Below are positions 23,165 to 34,141 of a stretch of DNA of 64,000 nt, piece by piece. The translations under genes and the position numbers were made by a program. Position 1 is the stretch's first letter. Each line of letters starts with the position of its first letter. The notes beneath the pieces are model-generated. The model did no database searches and had not been told where the DNA came from. It saw only the letters and a program-made list of their open reading frames with translations. The stretch is from positions 37,948,117 to 38,012,116 of the forward strand of contig CM054113.1 in NCBI GenBank assembly GCA_028673005.1, in the 5' to 3' direction. This DNA comes from Tanypteryx hageni (Eukaryota; Arthropoda; Insecta; Odonata; Petaluridae).

Positions 23165-23689
23165 CCTTCCTGTGTGTGACGTCACGGTTAATATTCTACC
23201 GCTTTTTCTATCTATTCCATTCGCGTGGATCGATAACTCGATGCCACATTTAAGCTTTGAATAGCTGAAAACTAACTCTGAACAACAATCATGACCAAAT
23301 AGCAGTTTGCGGTGCTAACTAATCGTTGCCGGAGGGTCCTTAAGCTTTGGATCGTTGAGGAGAAATGCAGCGTTAGGGCGGATATTCCAACAGCCATTTC
23401 GGAGGTAGGCTGGTTGTGGGAAGGTTGCGAGAATAGGGAATTAGGGGTTCTAGGGTATGACACAGCAGTGTAAATCGCTCGAGATTGGGTGTCGGGAATT
23501 GGGTTCAGGGTTAGGGTACGCTGCAGTGTTCGATGCTTGTATGGTCTTCCACACCCTCGATGGGTTGACGTTATATCTGCATAGAAACGTTCGCCCGACT
23601 GTCTTCATTTATTTTTATCGGGGCGTTTCCCCCATCTATATGTCGAGTTTTATGTTGCCGGGTTGGGGTCGGATTAATCGCCCCTTCTC
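23165..23689. other. unique DNA, no supported feature
   Basis: GC-richer short frames, no motifs. Confidence 0.35.
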
Positions 23690-24190
23690 TCTCTTGTGGG
23701 AGGGCACTCCCCCCCCCCCCCTCCCCCCTCCTTAGGCTCCCTTCCCTCCTCCCACTCCCCGGACAGATCACGAGTGATCCCACGTATGCATGCTGTCCCA
23801 CGCGTTAGAGACCACCCCCCCCTCTCTCTCTCTCTTTCTCTATACGTGCTCTCCCCGTTCTCTCCCCCTCTCTCTTAACTTCCCAATAAGGATCGGCTTC
23901 TGGGAAGCAAGGGTTGCTCCCTCTCGGTCGATCTGTGAGCCAGGGCGGGGGTTGAAAGGGGAGGAGAGTGGACATAGGGGTGAGAGGGAAAGGAGAGACC
24001 GTAGGCTGGTGGTAGAATGTGAAAAGAAGAGGGGAGGACGGGTGGTAGTGGTCTGCCCGGATCTTTCTTTCTCCCTCTCTAGCTTCGCCCCCGGAGAATT
24101 CTCGGCTGGGCGAGAGGGGGCGGAGCGGGGCGAAGTGGTGGAAGGGCGGCCGCGCGAGTGTGGGCGTCGGTCTGCGGACTGCTGAATCTC
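23690..24190. other. GC-rich, CpG-containing island with CT and poly-C runs
   Basis: It contains a run of 13 C (23709-23721), a CT run (about 23820-23845), GA-rich and CT-rich blocks, and a gcggccgcgcgag segment around 24146. It is the most GC-rich interval in the window. Frames of 131 and 140 codons on opposite strands overlap here and are composition artefacts. It could be a promoter or 5' exon of a gene outside the recognisable part, but no start, splice or domain evidence supports this. Confidence 0.4.
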
Positions 24191-24494
24191 GTTGAAAGTT
24201 ATAGTTTTGGGGTATTCAGCGTTTTCGGTGGCGTTGCTCGACAGAATCGTGCGGGTTTGCACTATTTGGCGTTTTTCGGCCGCTAATTTGGATGGGAAAG
24301 TTCAGCTTCCACTTGAAAGTTTGACGGTAAATATAATATAATGCGGGCGTTGAGTTAATGGGATTAAAGGTTATTGGTCGGAGGATATTTTGTTTTTGGA
24401 GAAAAGAATACACTTTATGTGGAATGGGAGGAAATTGAATGTGTCCTAACTTGGTGATTCATTTTTTTAAATTTTGTGTAAAGCTGTTTATTCG

Positions 24495-24721
24495 TTGAGT
24501 ATATTATAAAATATTGTGTATGTGTAAATTATTTATTCGGTATATGACCAGAGGCGTTGGAAAACCAAAATTATAGAACGATCACTGAAATACAATAAGA
24601 ACAACTGAATCATCGAAGCGTTATATTTCAGTGATCGTTCGATAATTTTGGTTTTCCAAAGCCTCTGGTCATATACATAATAAATAATTTCCACATACAC
24701 AATATTTTACAATATACTCAT
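24495..24721. repeat. 227-bp inverted repeat (long hairpin)
   Basis: The left arm, 24495-24595, and right arm, 24621-24721, are reverse complements at roughly nine positions in ten over about 100 bp, around a 25-bp loop. Matching blocks include ggaaaaccaaaattat, gaacgatcactgaaat, tatatgaccagaggc and aaatattgtgtatgtg. There is no coding frame. A transcript could fold into a long near-perfect stem. It could be a fold-back MITE or a hairpin-RNA source. No clear target duplication was seen at the ends. Confidence 0.9.
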
Positions 24722-26557
24722 ATACTATTTTGCAATCATAAATAATGCAGTACATTTTCAGACTTAAGATCGTTCGGAGGAAGCGATTTCTAAGGTAGAA
24801 ATTTTGGAATAGCTATGGAAAATTCTCGCTTCAGTTATTGCGAAAAATATTTTTATTCGAAGTATAGCTAGAGCCCCATTCGGTGTTGCCAAATCACTAA
24901 ACGAGTGCGAATGTTATCTAAAAATTCGACCTCCGTCTATTTAAAACACCTCGAAGATGAGGCCATTTGAAAGCAACACTCATTCGTCATCCGACACACT
25001 TTAACACCGTTTAGGCGTGATCGGGGATTTTAAATGATCTTCGCGAAAGACTTTGTGATGTTAACGGCTTTTCCTAATTTGGGGTTCGAAGCCTCGACAA
25101 TCAAGGTTAGAGTAGCAGTTATTTCTGCAGTGAAGGCTAACCTCTTTATATTTTAATTCAATTCAAGTAATCCGCCTCCGTCATTTTCCCACTCAATACA
25201 TTACACCTCGAACACATTTTTACGCTATTAGATCGCATCAGCTGTTTTGTTTTCCCTCGACTTCGTGGTCGTGGACAATTTTTGCGGCCTAATTTTTCTG
25301 CAACTTTCTCTTAGTTGAATGAAATTTTGATATATTTGGTGGAAAAAAGATCTAAAATTTTTGGGTTTGAATGGAGGAAAATTAATGTAATATGATAAAA
25401 AGCAATTGCACGTTTAAAAATTATGATTAAATTACTAATGCACATAGTAGGTCGTTCAGCTTATTATCCAAAATTGATGATTGTTAGTTTTAATGTAGAG
25501 ATAGAAGTAATAACCGTAGAAGATGCATGACTTTTTGCGCTCTTATATTATTGGTATCATAATTCGCAAATTTTATCAAAGCGAAGTTTTATCAGTAATC
25601 TTCTGAGAGAATTTTCGTATTTATTTATCGCTTGAGTGGGTGTTACTGTGGTAGGGTAGTCGGCCAGGTAGTGAGGCAGGTGAGCAAACCCCCTTTGATC
25701 CGATTTCTCCCGTGGTTTCGGTTATCGTGGTATCTCCCTTGAACGATCATTGACTATTTAAAATACGAGAAGAGTTTATAAAGCAGAGCAGCGAATATTT
25801 AGTGGGGTTCGGTGACCGAAAGATCAGGCGTGTGGATCCAACCCTTATTTTCGAAGCTGATAAATGTGGTTTTGAGGGATGTGTTCTGTTTCAGGTCGGT
25901 TGATGTCTTTTATTATTTATTCACGCGAAGGCATTTTCAGGAAGTTTTTTCCTTCGTATTTTTAAACAGAAATGAATAATTAATTTTTTGTTGCAGCCTC
26001 CTGTAGTTTCCAACCAGGAAGAGAAATCTAAAAATAGTATTTGTGGATGATGATAATGGAAAATAACTCTCCCGGAAACGGACTTTGCGTTATCGCGTTA
26101 TCCTTCCGAACCGCCGATGGAATCGGGATCGCGAGGGGTGCAATGTAATTTGAATTAAAGTGATTCTTCTCATGTTGCCATGAATACGATAAAGCTTCAA
26201 GTGAAAACAAACAGGATAGCATGTTTTGATAAATGCGCGAATTCATCATATACAACAGCATTCATAATGCCAGTGGCTGTCGATAGTACATACAGTTGGA
26301 ACAAATCAAACACATTTTTTGTATGAATCTTTCTGTCTTTGTGCGGTAATACATACCAATGTAATCTAATTCTTCTTCAAAACCCGAACTCTTGATTTGT
26401 TTGTTTTTATGACTTTTTTCCGTAAGCTTTACCGATGTCATGCAAATAATTGCTTTAAATACATTATTTCCCTATCTGTATTTGGGAACTAACATGCCAA
26501 AAACAAATTTTTTAAATTCGTTTCTTCTTCGATCCACTTGCTCAGCGGTTATATAAA
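24722..26557. other. AT-rich unique DNA, no supported feature
   Basis: No repeat pair, terminal repeats or protein-like frames were seen. Confidence 0.4.
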
Positions 26558-26640
26558 TTTTTAGCGCGTTTCATTTTATAAACGCGCTTATGTTTTCGCT
26601 CTGTGTCCGTCTGTGCAATCAGTTAAATTAAAATAGCTAG
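26558..26640 (+). repeat. hairpin-led dispersed repeat, start fragment
   Basis: TTTTTAG, then a perfect 9-bp stem (agcgcgttt at 26563-26571 with aaacgcgct at 26580-26588), then ttatg and ctgtgtccgtctgtgcaa. It shares order and motifs with 10212-10279 and with the starts of the longer copies at 32768 and 46909. Read on the minus strand, the element ends in a stem followed by CTAAAAA. The other end of this copy is not located. Confidence 0.6.
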
Positions 26641-26970
26641 TAAGAGGTAAGGGATAGAAGGCTGAAATTCGCAGGGTGCATGTGGTCTTGGATGCCATTT
26701 GTTACGCTGCCAAAGAAATGTTTTAGAGAAATTGGACAGCGGCAGGGGGTGCTTTAAAAATTTTGAAATTAAGATTCTGAGCAAATGGTTTATACGTAGA
26801 TGGAAAGTTAAAATTTTTAAATTAATTATTGAATACATTACATTCTTATATAATTATATTACTACATTTATCAAGGATTTTATTCACAATTCTAAATGCA
26901 CCTCAATAAATAAAACGCGCTTTTACATATTGCGTTAGCAAATCTAGCTCCGATTTTCATCTAACTATCC

Positions 26971-27620
26971 AGAATGGAAATAGGCTTATAGTTTTGTCGT
27001 TGTCTGTCTGTCTGCCCGTCCACCCTATTGACTTTTGAACCAATAGACAGATTTTCATGATACTTGGTGGAAATCTCTTGCTACATGGACCGAGTTACCG
27101 AGGATTGTTTTTGTTGCGAATATTGAAGTTCCGGGTTCGATTCCAGGAATCAACATTCCCATTTGATTTACATGGGAAATCTGAAATCCATCGTGCAGGG
27201 TAATTTTCTCTTGCACATTAAAATATCTTAGAATTGTAATATCGGAGCGGGATTTGTACTATTCTCTGAGGAATTTTGCTTTTCGATTGTATTTCTTAGA
27301 ATCTCGCGTAAATACTGGCAATTTTGCAGTTTTTATCACTCATTACGAGAGTGTTGCCGTAGCAACAACTATTGTTGGACTCAGATTCGGTACATTCTAA
27401 TACGTACAAGCGTTATTTTTGCCGCGGAAATACGCGTGGTCAATTTAACATTCTGTTCGAATGTACTTGTAATATTTTATAACACTAAATTATGAAATTT
27501 GTGAACGCAAAGAGCTACATATTCGCGATGAATTTAAAGCTATTAAAGCCAATATAAGTATTAAATAAATGATTAAATGGGAATTAGGCAACATAAGTTC
27601 TGTTTGGATCATATTGTTTA
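26971..27620 (+). repeat. 650-bp dispersed repeat, copy A
   Basis: It matches 55746-56400 in the same orientation over its length, with small indels. Shared blocks include gattttcatga, acttggtggaaatctct, catttgatttacatggg, tctgaaatccatcgtgcag, cactcattacgagagtgtt and the terminal gtttggatcat. It contains gttccgggttcgattccagg (about 27126-27145), a good RNA polymerase III B-box/T-arm with pairing potential, while the A-box region is weak. No frame is conserved between the copies. The family is not recognised. Confidence 0.8.
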
Positions 27621-28769
27621 TTTTAGATTCCTTGTAAAATATAAAGTAATTATTATTTGTTTAGATGTTCCAGGCAAATCGTCAGTTTTTCTAACGGATT
27701 TTTTATAAATTCTAGTCACGGGCGTTGTTTTCCCGTCGTTTGATGGATATCAATTTTTTCGGACTCCTTTTATATCCCAATTAAGTTGATTCACGATTCT
27801 TATGCATTGTCTTTATCTCGCTCTCTCATTCCCCCCCCTCTCCCTTTCCGACACTGCCCACTTCCTCCTCCTTTCCGCCATTGTTTCGTCACTCGTTTGT
27901 TGTTGCACGCGACCGCTCGCCGCCCTTACTCTTCGCTTCACTTCCTTCCGTTCGATCGCCATGCGACGAGGAGGCGAGTCGAGCTCGCAGGGGAAGTTGC
28001 ATCGTCTGCACCCGTGCATGAAGGACAGAGGAGGGAAGAAGAAAGACGAATGACGAAAGGGTGGATTTCATTCGATTCGCACTCTCTTCCCCACTTTGAT
28101 CAATTATCATTTCGCCCAGACTACCTTCCTTTGTTTTCTCTTCTATGCTCCGCCTGAATTATTTTCTCGGCTTAAGTGACACTTCGTGACCGGTTTTCCT
28201 GTTTGCTTTTTCAAAGATGAAGTTCCAATTACACTACACCTACGGATGAATTTTCCTTTTGTATTCCGCTCATTATCCATCGCTTATTCCTAGTTTTCTT
28301 CTTTTCATAAAATCGTATTTATTGGGTTTACTTCCTCGGATATTTGTTAGCTGATTAAGTTTAACGCGAAAAAAAGGTTTTGGTGGCTGTGTTTATTGAC
28401 GAGAATATAATCTTCAACCGAGCATTAATTTTACTAGGGTAATTTTTTCGACCTTGAACATTAAATTCTTTTATTTTAGTAACCTTTTCTCGATGTTTGG
28501 CTTTTCCACATAATTTTGAAGGGCTTTTAAAGTCAGCGAAGCAAAAAGACACGCGTTTATTTTTAGAGTAGATTATCCTATTGTCGATTCGGAATTTTCC
28601 GCGTCATGCGTTGAATATAATGAGTCAAGGCGAGGCCGTTTAAGTTTTAGCACGTAGGCGATTCATGACGGGAAATTATTGGTTGATAACTACTGTAGGT
28701 AATGGAAAAATTACTTTGATCTGCGCATTGGTATTATGGCAATGTTATGTGAGTAAATCCCAAAATCAC
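27621..28769. other. unique DNA; CT/GC-rich 27810-28150
   Basis: Overlapping frames of 68 to 123 codons in the 27800-28157 island show no domain. The rest is AT-rich with nothing supported. Confidence 0.35.
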
Positions 28770-28922
28770 CGCTCCGTCCGTCGGAAGCGACGTCAAGCAG
28801 TTGGCACCCATGGTGCTCTTTGTAAAGAGGTTAATGCTGGAGCCGATTTTCCCTCCTCTTCTGTGTAGAGTCGTGCAAGTAAAGCTACTGCGATAATAGC
28901 CCAAGAGGTCGATTCGCTATAA
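28770..28922 (+). mobile_element. SINE fragment: central domain plus tail
   Basis: Plus-strand copy of the SINE domain: ccgctccgtccgtcggaag, gacgtcaagcagttggc, tggtgctctttgtaaagag and ttttccctcctc, followed by a tail with gctactgcgataatagccc and aagaggtcgatt. No tRNA-like head precedes it, so it is 5'-truncated near 28770. It matches the reverse complement of 21549-21720 and the plus strand at 30828-30963. Confidence 0.75.
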
Positions 28923-30613
28923 AAACACACACGTCACGTCTTTCCCAAAACTTGAGCGCCTTTTTATATTAGCTATGTTATGGTTTTCGGTATGGATAAT
29001 ATCTCTTGTGAATCATTAAATATTAAATCTATTCTTAATGAAATGAAATTCTTAAGCGGTATCGCAGTCATAAATCGACGATTCCTACCCATTTTTTATG
29101 GTACACCTGTTTAAGAAATGTGTAAAATTTACACAATGGCATAATTTAAATTGATGCTTGTAGCATTGTTTTATTTCTATCTCTATATGTTATTCACTGG
29201 TAAAAACACTCCAGACTCGTCGCTTATTTCGACGATGAATAATATGGATCGCTGTTTAAAAAAGCAAGGCTCGGCAGTATAGGGCTATAAAGTCGCTCGC
29301 GCGCCGAACTCTCTTTCCCTCCGTCATAATTATCCGCATACGTTTTTATGAAGATGCGGTCTAATTATTTTCGGGCATTCCTCGAGAGCGGTCAATTTTC
29401 CAATAAAAAAATCCAGTAATTGTTGGAATGCTGTCGGAATAGAGCGCGCGGAACACTTTCGCCCATCGGGTATCTCGTAGACGCACACTTTCGCGCTGGA
29501 ATCAATTTGAACGAGGCGGAGCGGATGTCTTAATTACCTCGCAAATAATTAAACGATAAAATTTTGCATCATTATTTTCGCTTAAGAGAAGATTCGCGAA
29601 AAATCCTCTCAATTATAGTGAAATATAAAAGTTCTCTTGCGCGCATGCCGATCTTAGATAGATTTTTCCAATTTCCCCAGTCGCGCATGGATGTTGCGGG
29701 TGAGGAAAAAAAGACGCGCGAAGAACACAAGCTTCGTTAAATCTAATGGCATATCGGTACGCCGCGGCTTTAAAAAACTGATTTACCTGGGATCACATGT
29801 TTTACGGTTTAGTAAGAGGTGTTTTCTGCCGACCGGGTTTCTCGGTTGATGTTTTATGAGATGAAAGGGAGGAAGCCCCTTTTTCAAGCGTCGAACTGAA
29901 TTTGGCGAGAGGAGATATGGAGGTGGTCTGAAGAGGGCCTTGATGTGCGGCAGAAGTGGACAGAAATGACGGACGGAACGGCGTTACAACATACAAACCG
30001 CTAGTATATCATACGCGTACGTCGTCTTTGATTGTCTTATCGTTCCGTTCGATAAACTCCCAAGTGCATTGCAATGGTGGCCTCCGAGGCTTTGTCTGCC
30101 TTCCATATCTCTCTCTCTCTGCTTGTATCATTATCTATATCCCATTTCCTACAACTCACTCCAGTTTATCTTCAGTGCTGTAGTCTTAAAAAAAGCAGAG
30201 TATACGGAAGTAAAACTGTGAGAGGGGGGGGGTCCTTATCCAATTTTTTAAGAGCAAAGTACATGACTATAATATTACGATGGCAGGAGAAAACGTATGG
30301 GCTTACTTTAAAATTTTTATTTCAATTAAGTGATGAATATAAAAAAAAAATAATAAGCACAGTATTTATTTTCAATCTGGTCAACACAAAAATAGTATTA
30401 GAATATATTGGCGTTAAATCTATTCGTGGGCAGCAGATTTTCAAGAAGTGCAGGTGCAGCTTCAATATTTGGGGCCACGAAAAAAGGAGTAATTTAGCTG
30501 TTTTTTCAATCGAACTGTATAATTTCTCATAAGGCGAGGATATACGCCATTTGTTCGAAAAATCATAGGTTATACGGCGTATAGGTACCATCGTATACCC
30601 TCCAATACAGTAC
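28923..30613. other. unique DNA, no supported feature
   Basis: Mostly AT-rich. A GC-richer part (29270-29520) has no coding sign. Confidence 0.4.
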
Positions 30614-30812
30614 TTTTTATTTATTTATTTATTAGCAAGAACTCAGAGACAGCACAAGACCAGTTACACTGAATATCATGAACGATTTAACAATATTGAA
30701 ATAACAATAACAACAAAGGCAACCACATACAACCATGACCAAGGCGGGACTCGAACCCGCGACCTTAGCATTGGTAGCCAGACGCGCTAGCCACCCCTCT
30801 GACAAGACCTCC
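30614..30812 (-). mobile_element. tRNA-headed SINE with (TAAA)n tail
   Basis: On the minus strand the head at about 30812-30740 has a D-arm gtggctagcgcgtctgg and a B-box gcgggttcgagtcccgc whose T-stem pairs perfectly (gcggg with cccgc). A body of about 100 bp follows, then a (TAAA)4-like tail at 30635-30614. It lacks the central domain of the other SINEs, so it is probably a separate family. The acceptor stem does not fold, so it is not a tRNA gene. Confidence 0.7.
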
Positions 30813-30827
30813 TCTACTACTCTCTCT

Positions 30828-30963
30828 CTCAGTTGGCCCCCTTGGTGCTCTTCATAAATAGTAGGCTAATGCTAGCGCCGGGTTTCCCTCCTTCATTGTG
30901 TGTGTGTTCGGTGTGGAAGGCGTAATGGCTATAATAACCCAATATGCTGATTAGCCAGAAATT
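30828..30963 (+). mobile_element. SINE fragment: central domain plus tail
   Basis: Plus-strand copy beginning inside the domain at cagttggccc, then tggtgctcttcataaa, taggctaatgctagcgcc and gggtttccctcc. The tail gtgtgtgtgttcggtgtgg, ggctataataaccc and gattagccagaaattcc is nearly identical to the 21549 copy and stops at the same base. Its 5' part is missing, and it abuts the oppositely oriented SINE at 30614-30812. Confidence 0.75.
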
Positions 30964-31141
30964 CCATGCAAACAAATCTCTCCCTCCCATTCCTGAACTT
31001 TCATTCTCTCCTGTTCCGTCATTCTGTCCTGTTCCATCATTCTCTCCAGCTCCATTCCTTTTCCTTCACCCCTCCACTAAAACTCATTCTCCCAATATTC
31101 TCTCCAATTTTCCTCTTACTACCTCTTCCCTATATACCAAT
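30964..31141 (+). repeat. pyrimidine-rich tract
   Basis: C/T-rich with short internal repeats (ctgttccatcattctctcc-like units). A hAT element at 31150 separates it from another CT tract. Confidence 0.6.
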
Positions 31142-31149
31142 CATTAAGT

Positions 31150-31400
31150 CAACTGTTCTGAACCTTTATTCCGTCGCGACGCCCATAACGATCGATGTTC
31201 ACGTGCGCGACGCACTTCTCTCCGCCTAACTAAATAAAGGAGGAGTAGTGAGTAATAATGATGAGCTTGAGTCTAATCATCGTTTTTATTGTTGTTAAAA
31301 ATGGCGCAAGAGAAAGGCAAAAAAACGCCGCTTAGCAAAATTTACCTTTTTTACTAGCTGTTATTAAAATTTTCGGCGACACACCGGTTGAGAACCGTTG
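31150..31400. mobile_element. hAT-like MITE (251 bp)
   Basis: The left end is caactgttctgaacc. The reverse complement of the right end is caacggttctcaacc. Flanks cattaagt (31142-31149) and cattaagc (31401-31408) form a 7-of-8 target duplication. No coding capacity. Inserted between two CT tracts. Confidence 0.8.
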
Positions 31401-31408
31401 CATTAAGC

Positions 31409-31620
31409 ATCTCCTTTGCTTCCCTCCGCCCTCTCCATTTTCTCTGTCCTTCCCTCTTAACCACTCCCTCCAATCCCCCATTTTCTCCCTCCTTCCCTCT
31501 TAACCACTCCCTCCAATCCCCCATTTTCTCCCTCTTAATTCCCTCCCTCCCCACTCCTCTATCCTTCCCACTTTCCCGTTTCCCGACCGCAGAATCCTTT
31601 CAAATCTCTTAACACCCCTC
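31409..31620 (+). repeat. pyrimidine-rich tract with 43-bp tandem duplication
   Basis: 31448-31490 and 31491-31533 are identical 43-bp units (ccttccctcttaacc, then actccctccaatccccc and attttctccct). The rest is aperiodic C/T-rich. An identical duplication indicates a recent event. Confidence 0.9.
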
Positions 31621-32767
31621 TGAATTCCAGTAAGGTGCGCTTGATGATCCTCTCTCTATTTTTGAAAGGCCTCTCTTCTGCCTCTCTCTCTTCACCAGCG
31701 AGCAAGTAGAAACTTGCCATTCCTAGTCGCTCCTTTTTTTTAACGAGGATGATGGTGAAAATAAAAAAAGCTCAACCTCCGGATGAGGCGAGATCAAACG
31801 TGAGATCGTGACGAATAGGCGAGATAGTGTAATGAGCGGACTCGGGAGTTGTTTCGCTCTAGAAATCGTAATTCTGATTCGGGAGGACGGAAAAACGCGC
31901 GGTGTTTTTTTATTGGCATTCCATAACTTTAAAATTCCTTTCTAAAAAAGGAAGTTATTTAAATGGGGAGCTTTTCTTACTGCTTTGGGTACACAGGAAT
32001 TTTAAGAGCGGGGGTGGCGCATTTTTTGTGCTCGCCCGCGCTCTCTCTCTCTCTCAAAAAACCCATTTCTCTTCTAATCGATGACGTTATCGAGAAATGG
32101 GATCTTGGATGCTTATCAGCGTAACACGACGAATCTCTAAAACTTGATAAGTTCAATGTATATGCGTATTATAATTATTATTTAATTTTGAATGATGTAT
32201 GCAACTTTTTACTTCCTGTTTATTTATTAAAATTTTCTAACCTGTTTCACTTGTTTACGGTGTAGTGGACGATATACTAGAATGCAGCGGAAAAATTTAA
32301 TACTTTTCTATTCTTGATGTAATGCACTGAAACGATTTCGATTCATGCGAATATAAGATTGTATGGAAAATAATGAAGGTATACATACCTATTCTTGCAC
32401 TGTATTTATATTTATTTACCTGTAAATCTCATACGATTCTTCTACGCTATAGAGATAACACATAGATAGGAACCACTATATATACGAAGTTTTAGTATAT
32501 TAAGTCGGCAAATACAAAATGCTTGTTTATATAAGAAGTGTACTACAGTCCTCTGCGAAATTATTGATATATGTTGCTTTTTATAACGATCTGATTGTTA
32601 CAAATCTAGTCATTAAAAACATGCAAATGTATTTTCCTCGAAGTTTTTAATGGCGAAGTTACACTGTACCTAAAGTAATATGTAGCGCAATTAAATAGTT
32701 TATCATAAAACACAACGAACAACTTAAATTAAAAAATGATTTAAGCTTTATAATGGCCTAGCTTGGC
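31621..32767. other. AT-rich unique DNA, no supported feature
   Basis: Nothing beyond short frames and a short CT run near 32040. Confidence 0.4.
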
Positions 32768-33120
32768 TTTTTATGAGTTCTTTGCACGAAGTGAACGCAT
32801 ATAGGGGGGGTCGTTTCCGTCCGCATGTTTCAACTCGGGAACCGCTGGACGCATTTTGATGAAATTTGGTATTGGGTAGCTTTTATAAAATTTGTCGACC
32901 GATTTCAATTTTGGTTAGAATCGGACAATAATTACGACCACTTCTCATGAAGACCTACATACAAGTAGTTTACAACGTACCTCTGTTTATACTCGGGAAC
33001 CGCAGGACGTATTTTGATGAAATTTGGTATTGGGGAGTATTAGTAAAATTTGTCGATCTCAAAGAACGCATTTGGAAACTCTGTGTACTCCGACATGGAG
33101 TACACTTTTCCATACTTGTT
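32768..33120 (+). repeat. hairpin-led dispersed repeat, copy 1
   Basis: It starts tttttatgagttcttt, with an 8-bp stem that has one mismatch (atgagttc, gaacgcat). It contains two internal units about 160 bp apart (from 32831 and 32992), both reading actcgggaaccgc, ggacg, attttgatgaaatttggta. It ends with aaagaacgc, gtgtact and ccatacttgtt, matching the end of 46909-47499. No frame is preserved. Possibly a Helitron-like non-autonomous element, because on the minus strand it would end in a stem plus CT-purine motif. The family assignment is inference. Confidence 0.6.
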
Positions 33121-33899
33121 TAATACACAGCGTGCTACTGTAAAGATAAAACATTGAAAATTGATTGGCAGTTCCATGTAATCTCTCATTTGGTGTAGTG
33201 TATCGGGTGGCGGAGAAAAAACGCATCCTATATGAAGAGCCGCTGTTCCGTTATCATGAAAAGATCTGAAGATTTTAACCAGGTATAACACATCTTACAT
33301 ATAGTTTTCCAGTTCTGTCTGTCTGAGACGCTGACGTCATGAATGGCACTTTTTGACGCGTTTTAACATAATTCCCGATTAGGTGGAAGGTTGAAAATTT
33401 TCAGGAATGTTTGATATAAAAATTAAATTACGAAAAAAATACAAAAAAGATCCGGGCTCGACTCAAGAGGGGCGATTTCCATTTCCCGTGAGATAACACG
33501 TAAAAAGAGACTTTTTAAAGTGCAGGCTTTTATTATTTTTGAAATTAAAATTAGAAAGAATTAGCGTACGATCTTCAAATTTAAACTGTTTTAGAAAAAT
33601 TAATGAAGTTTCTTATTATATTATATTCATCCTTTTCCGCCTACCCTTCGAAATCTCTAATATTAAACATTTAAATAACATATTTTGGGAAAATATCGGC
33701 TTTTAAAAGGGATGTTCCGTTGTCGACCACATCATTGTTAAACTTCGAGAATCAATTGTTGTATCAACCCGCATACGTGTATTTTATAAGAGTGCATAGA
33801 TTGCCTTAAATTATCATAGGATTTTTCGCGAAATTACGTAATCCTAATGGGACTGGGATTTAGTTTGGATTCTTTTGCCTTTCTAAACGACTATATAGA
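33121..33899. other. AT-rich unique DNA, no supported feature
   Basis: Nothing supported. Confidence 0.4.
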
Positions 33900-34141
33900 T
33901 GTAGAGTAAGAGGGAGGGGGATGTGGGGAGGGAGATCGAAGGGAAGAGATATAGAATGGAAGCTACATAGAGAATAAGGGATATATAGAATTAGAAAAGG
34001 ACGGGAGGAAAGAGATAAAGAGGAAGACGGAGAAAAAGAGGGAGAGATATGGATTGGGACAGGAGGGAATGAGAGGGGGGAGGTGAGACAAAGGAGAGGC
34101 AGAGGGGGAAGGAAAGAGAGAGGAAGGGAGGGAAAGAGGGA
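33900..34141 (-). repeat. purine-rich tract on plus strand (CT on minus)
   Basis: G/A-rich, for example gggagggggatgtggggag. It is the only long tract in the window whose pyrimidines lie on the minus strand. It is followed by (TTA)n-like sequence at 34142-34170. Confidence 0.7.

Noticed and set aside
23790..24262. 131- and 140-codon frames on opposite strands
   Set aside because: Complementary open frames in GC-rich DNA without motifs. Typical of low stop-codon frequency, not a gene.
30737..30812. Possible true tRNA gene on the minus strand
   Set aside because: D-arm and T-arm boxes are good, but the acceptor stem does not pair and it continues into a SINE body with a TAAA tail.
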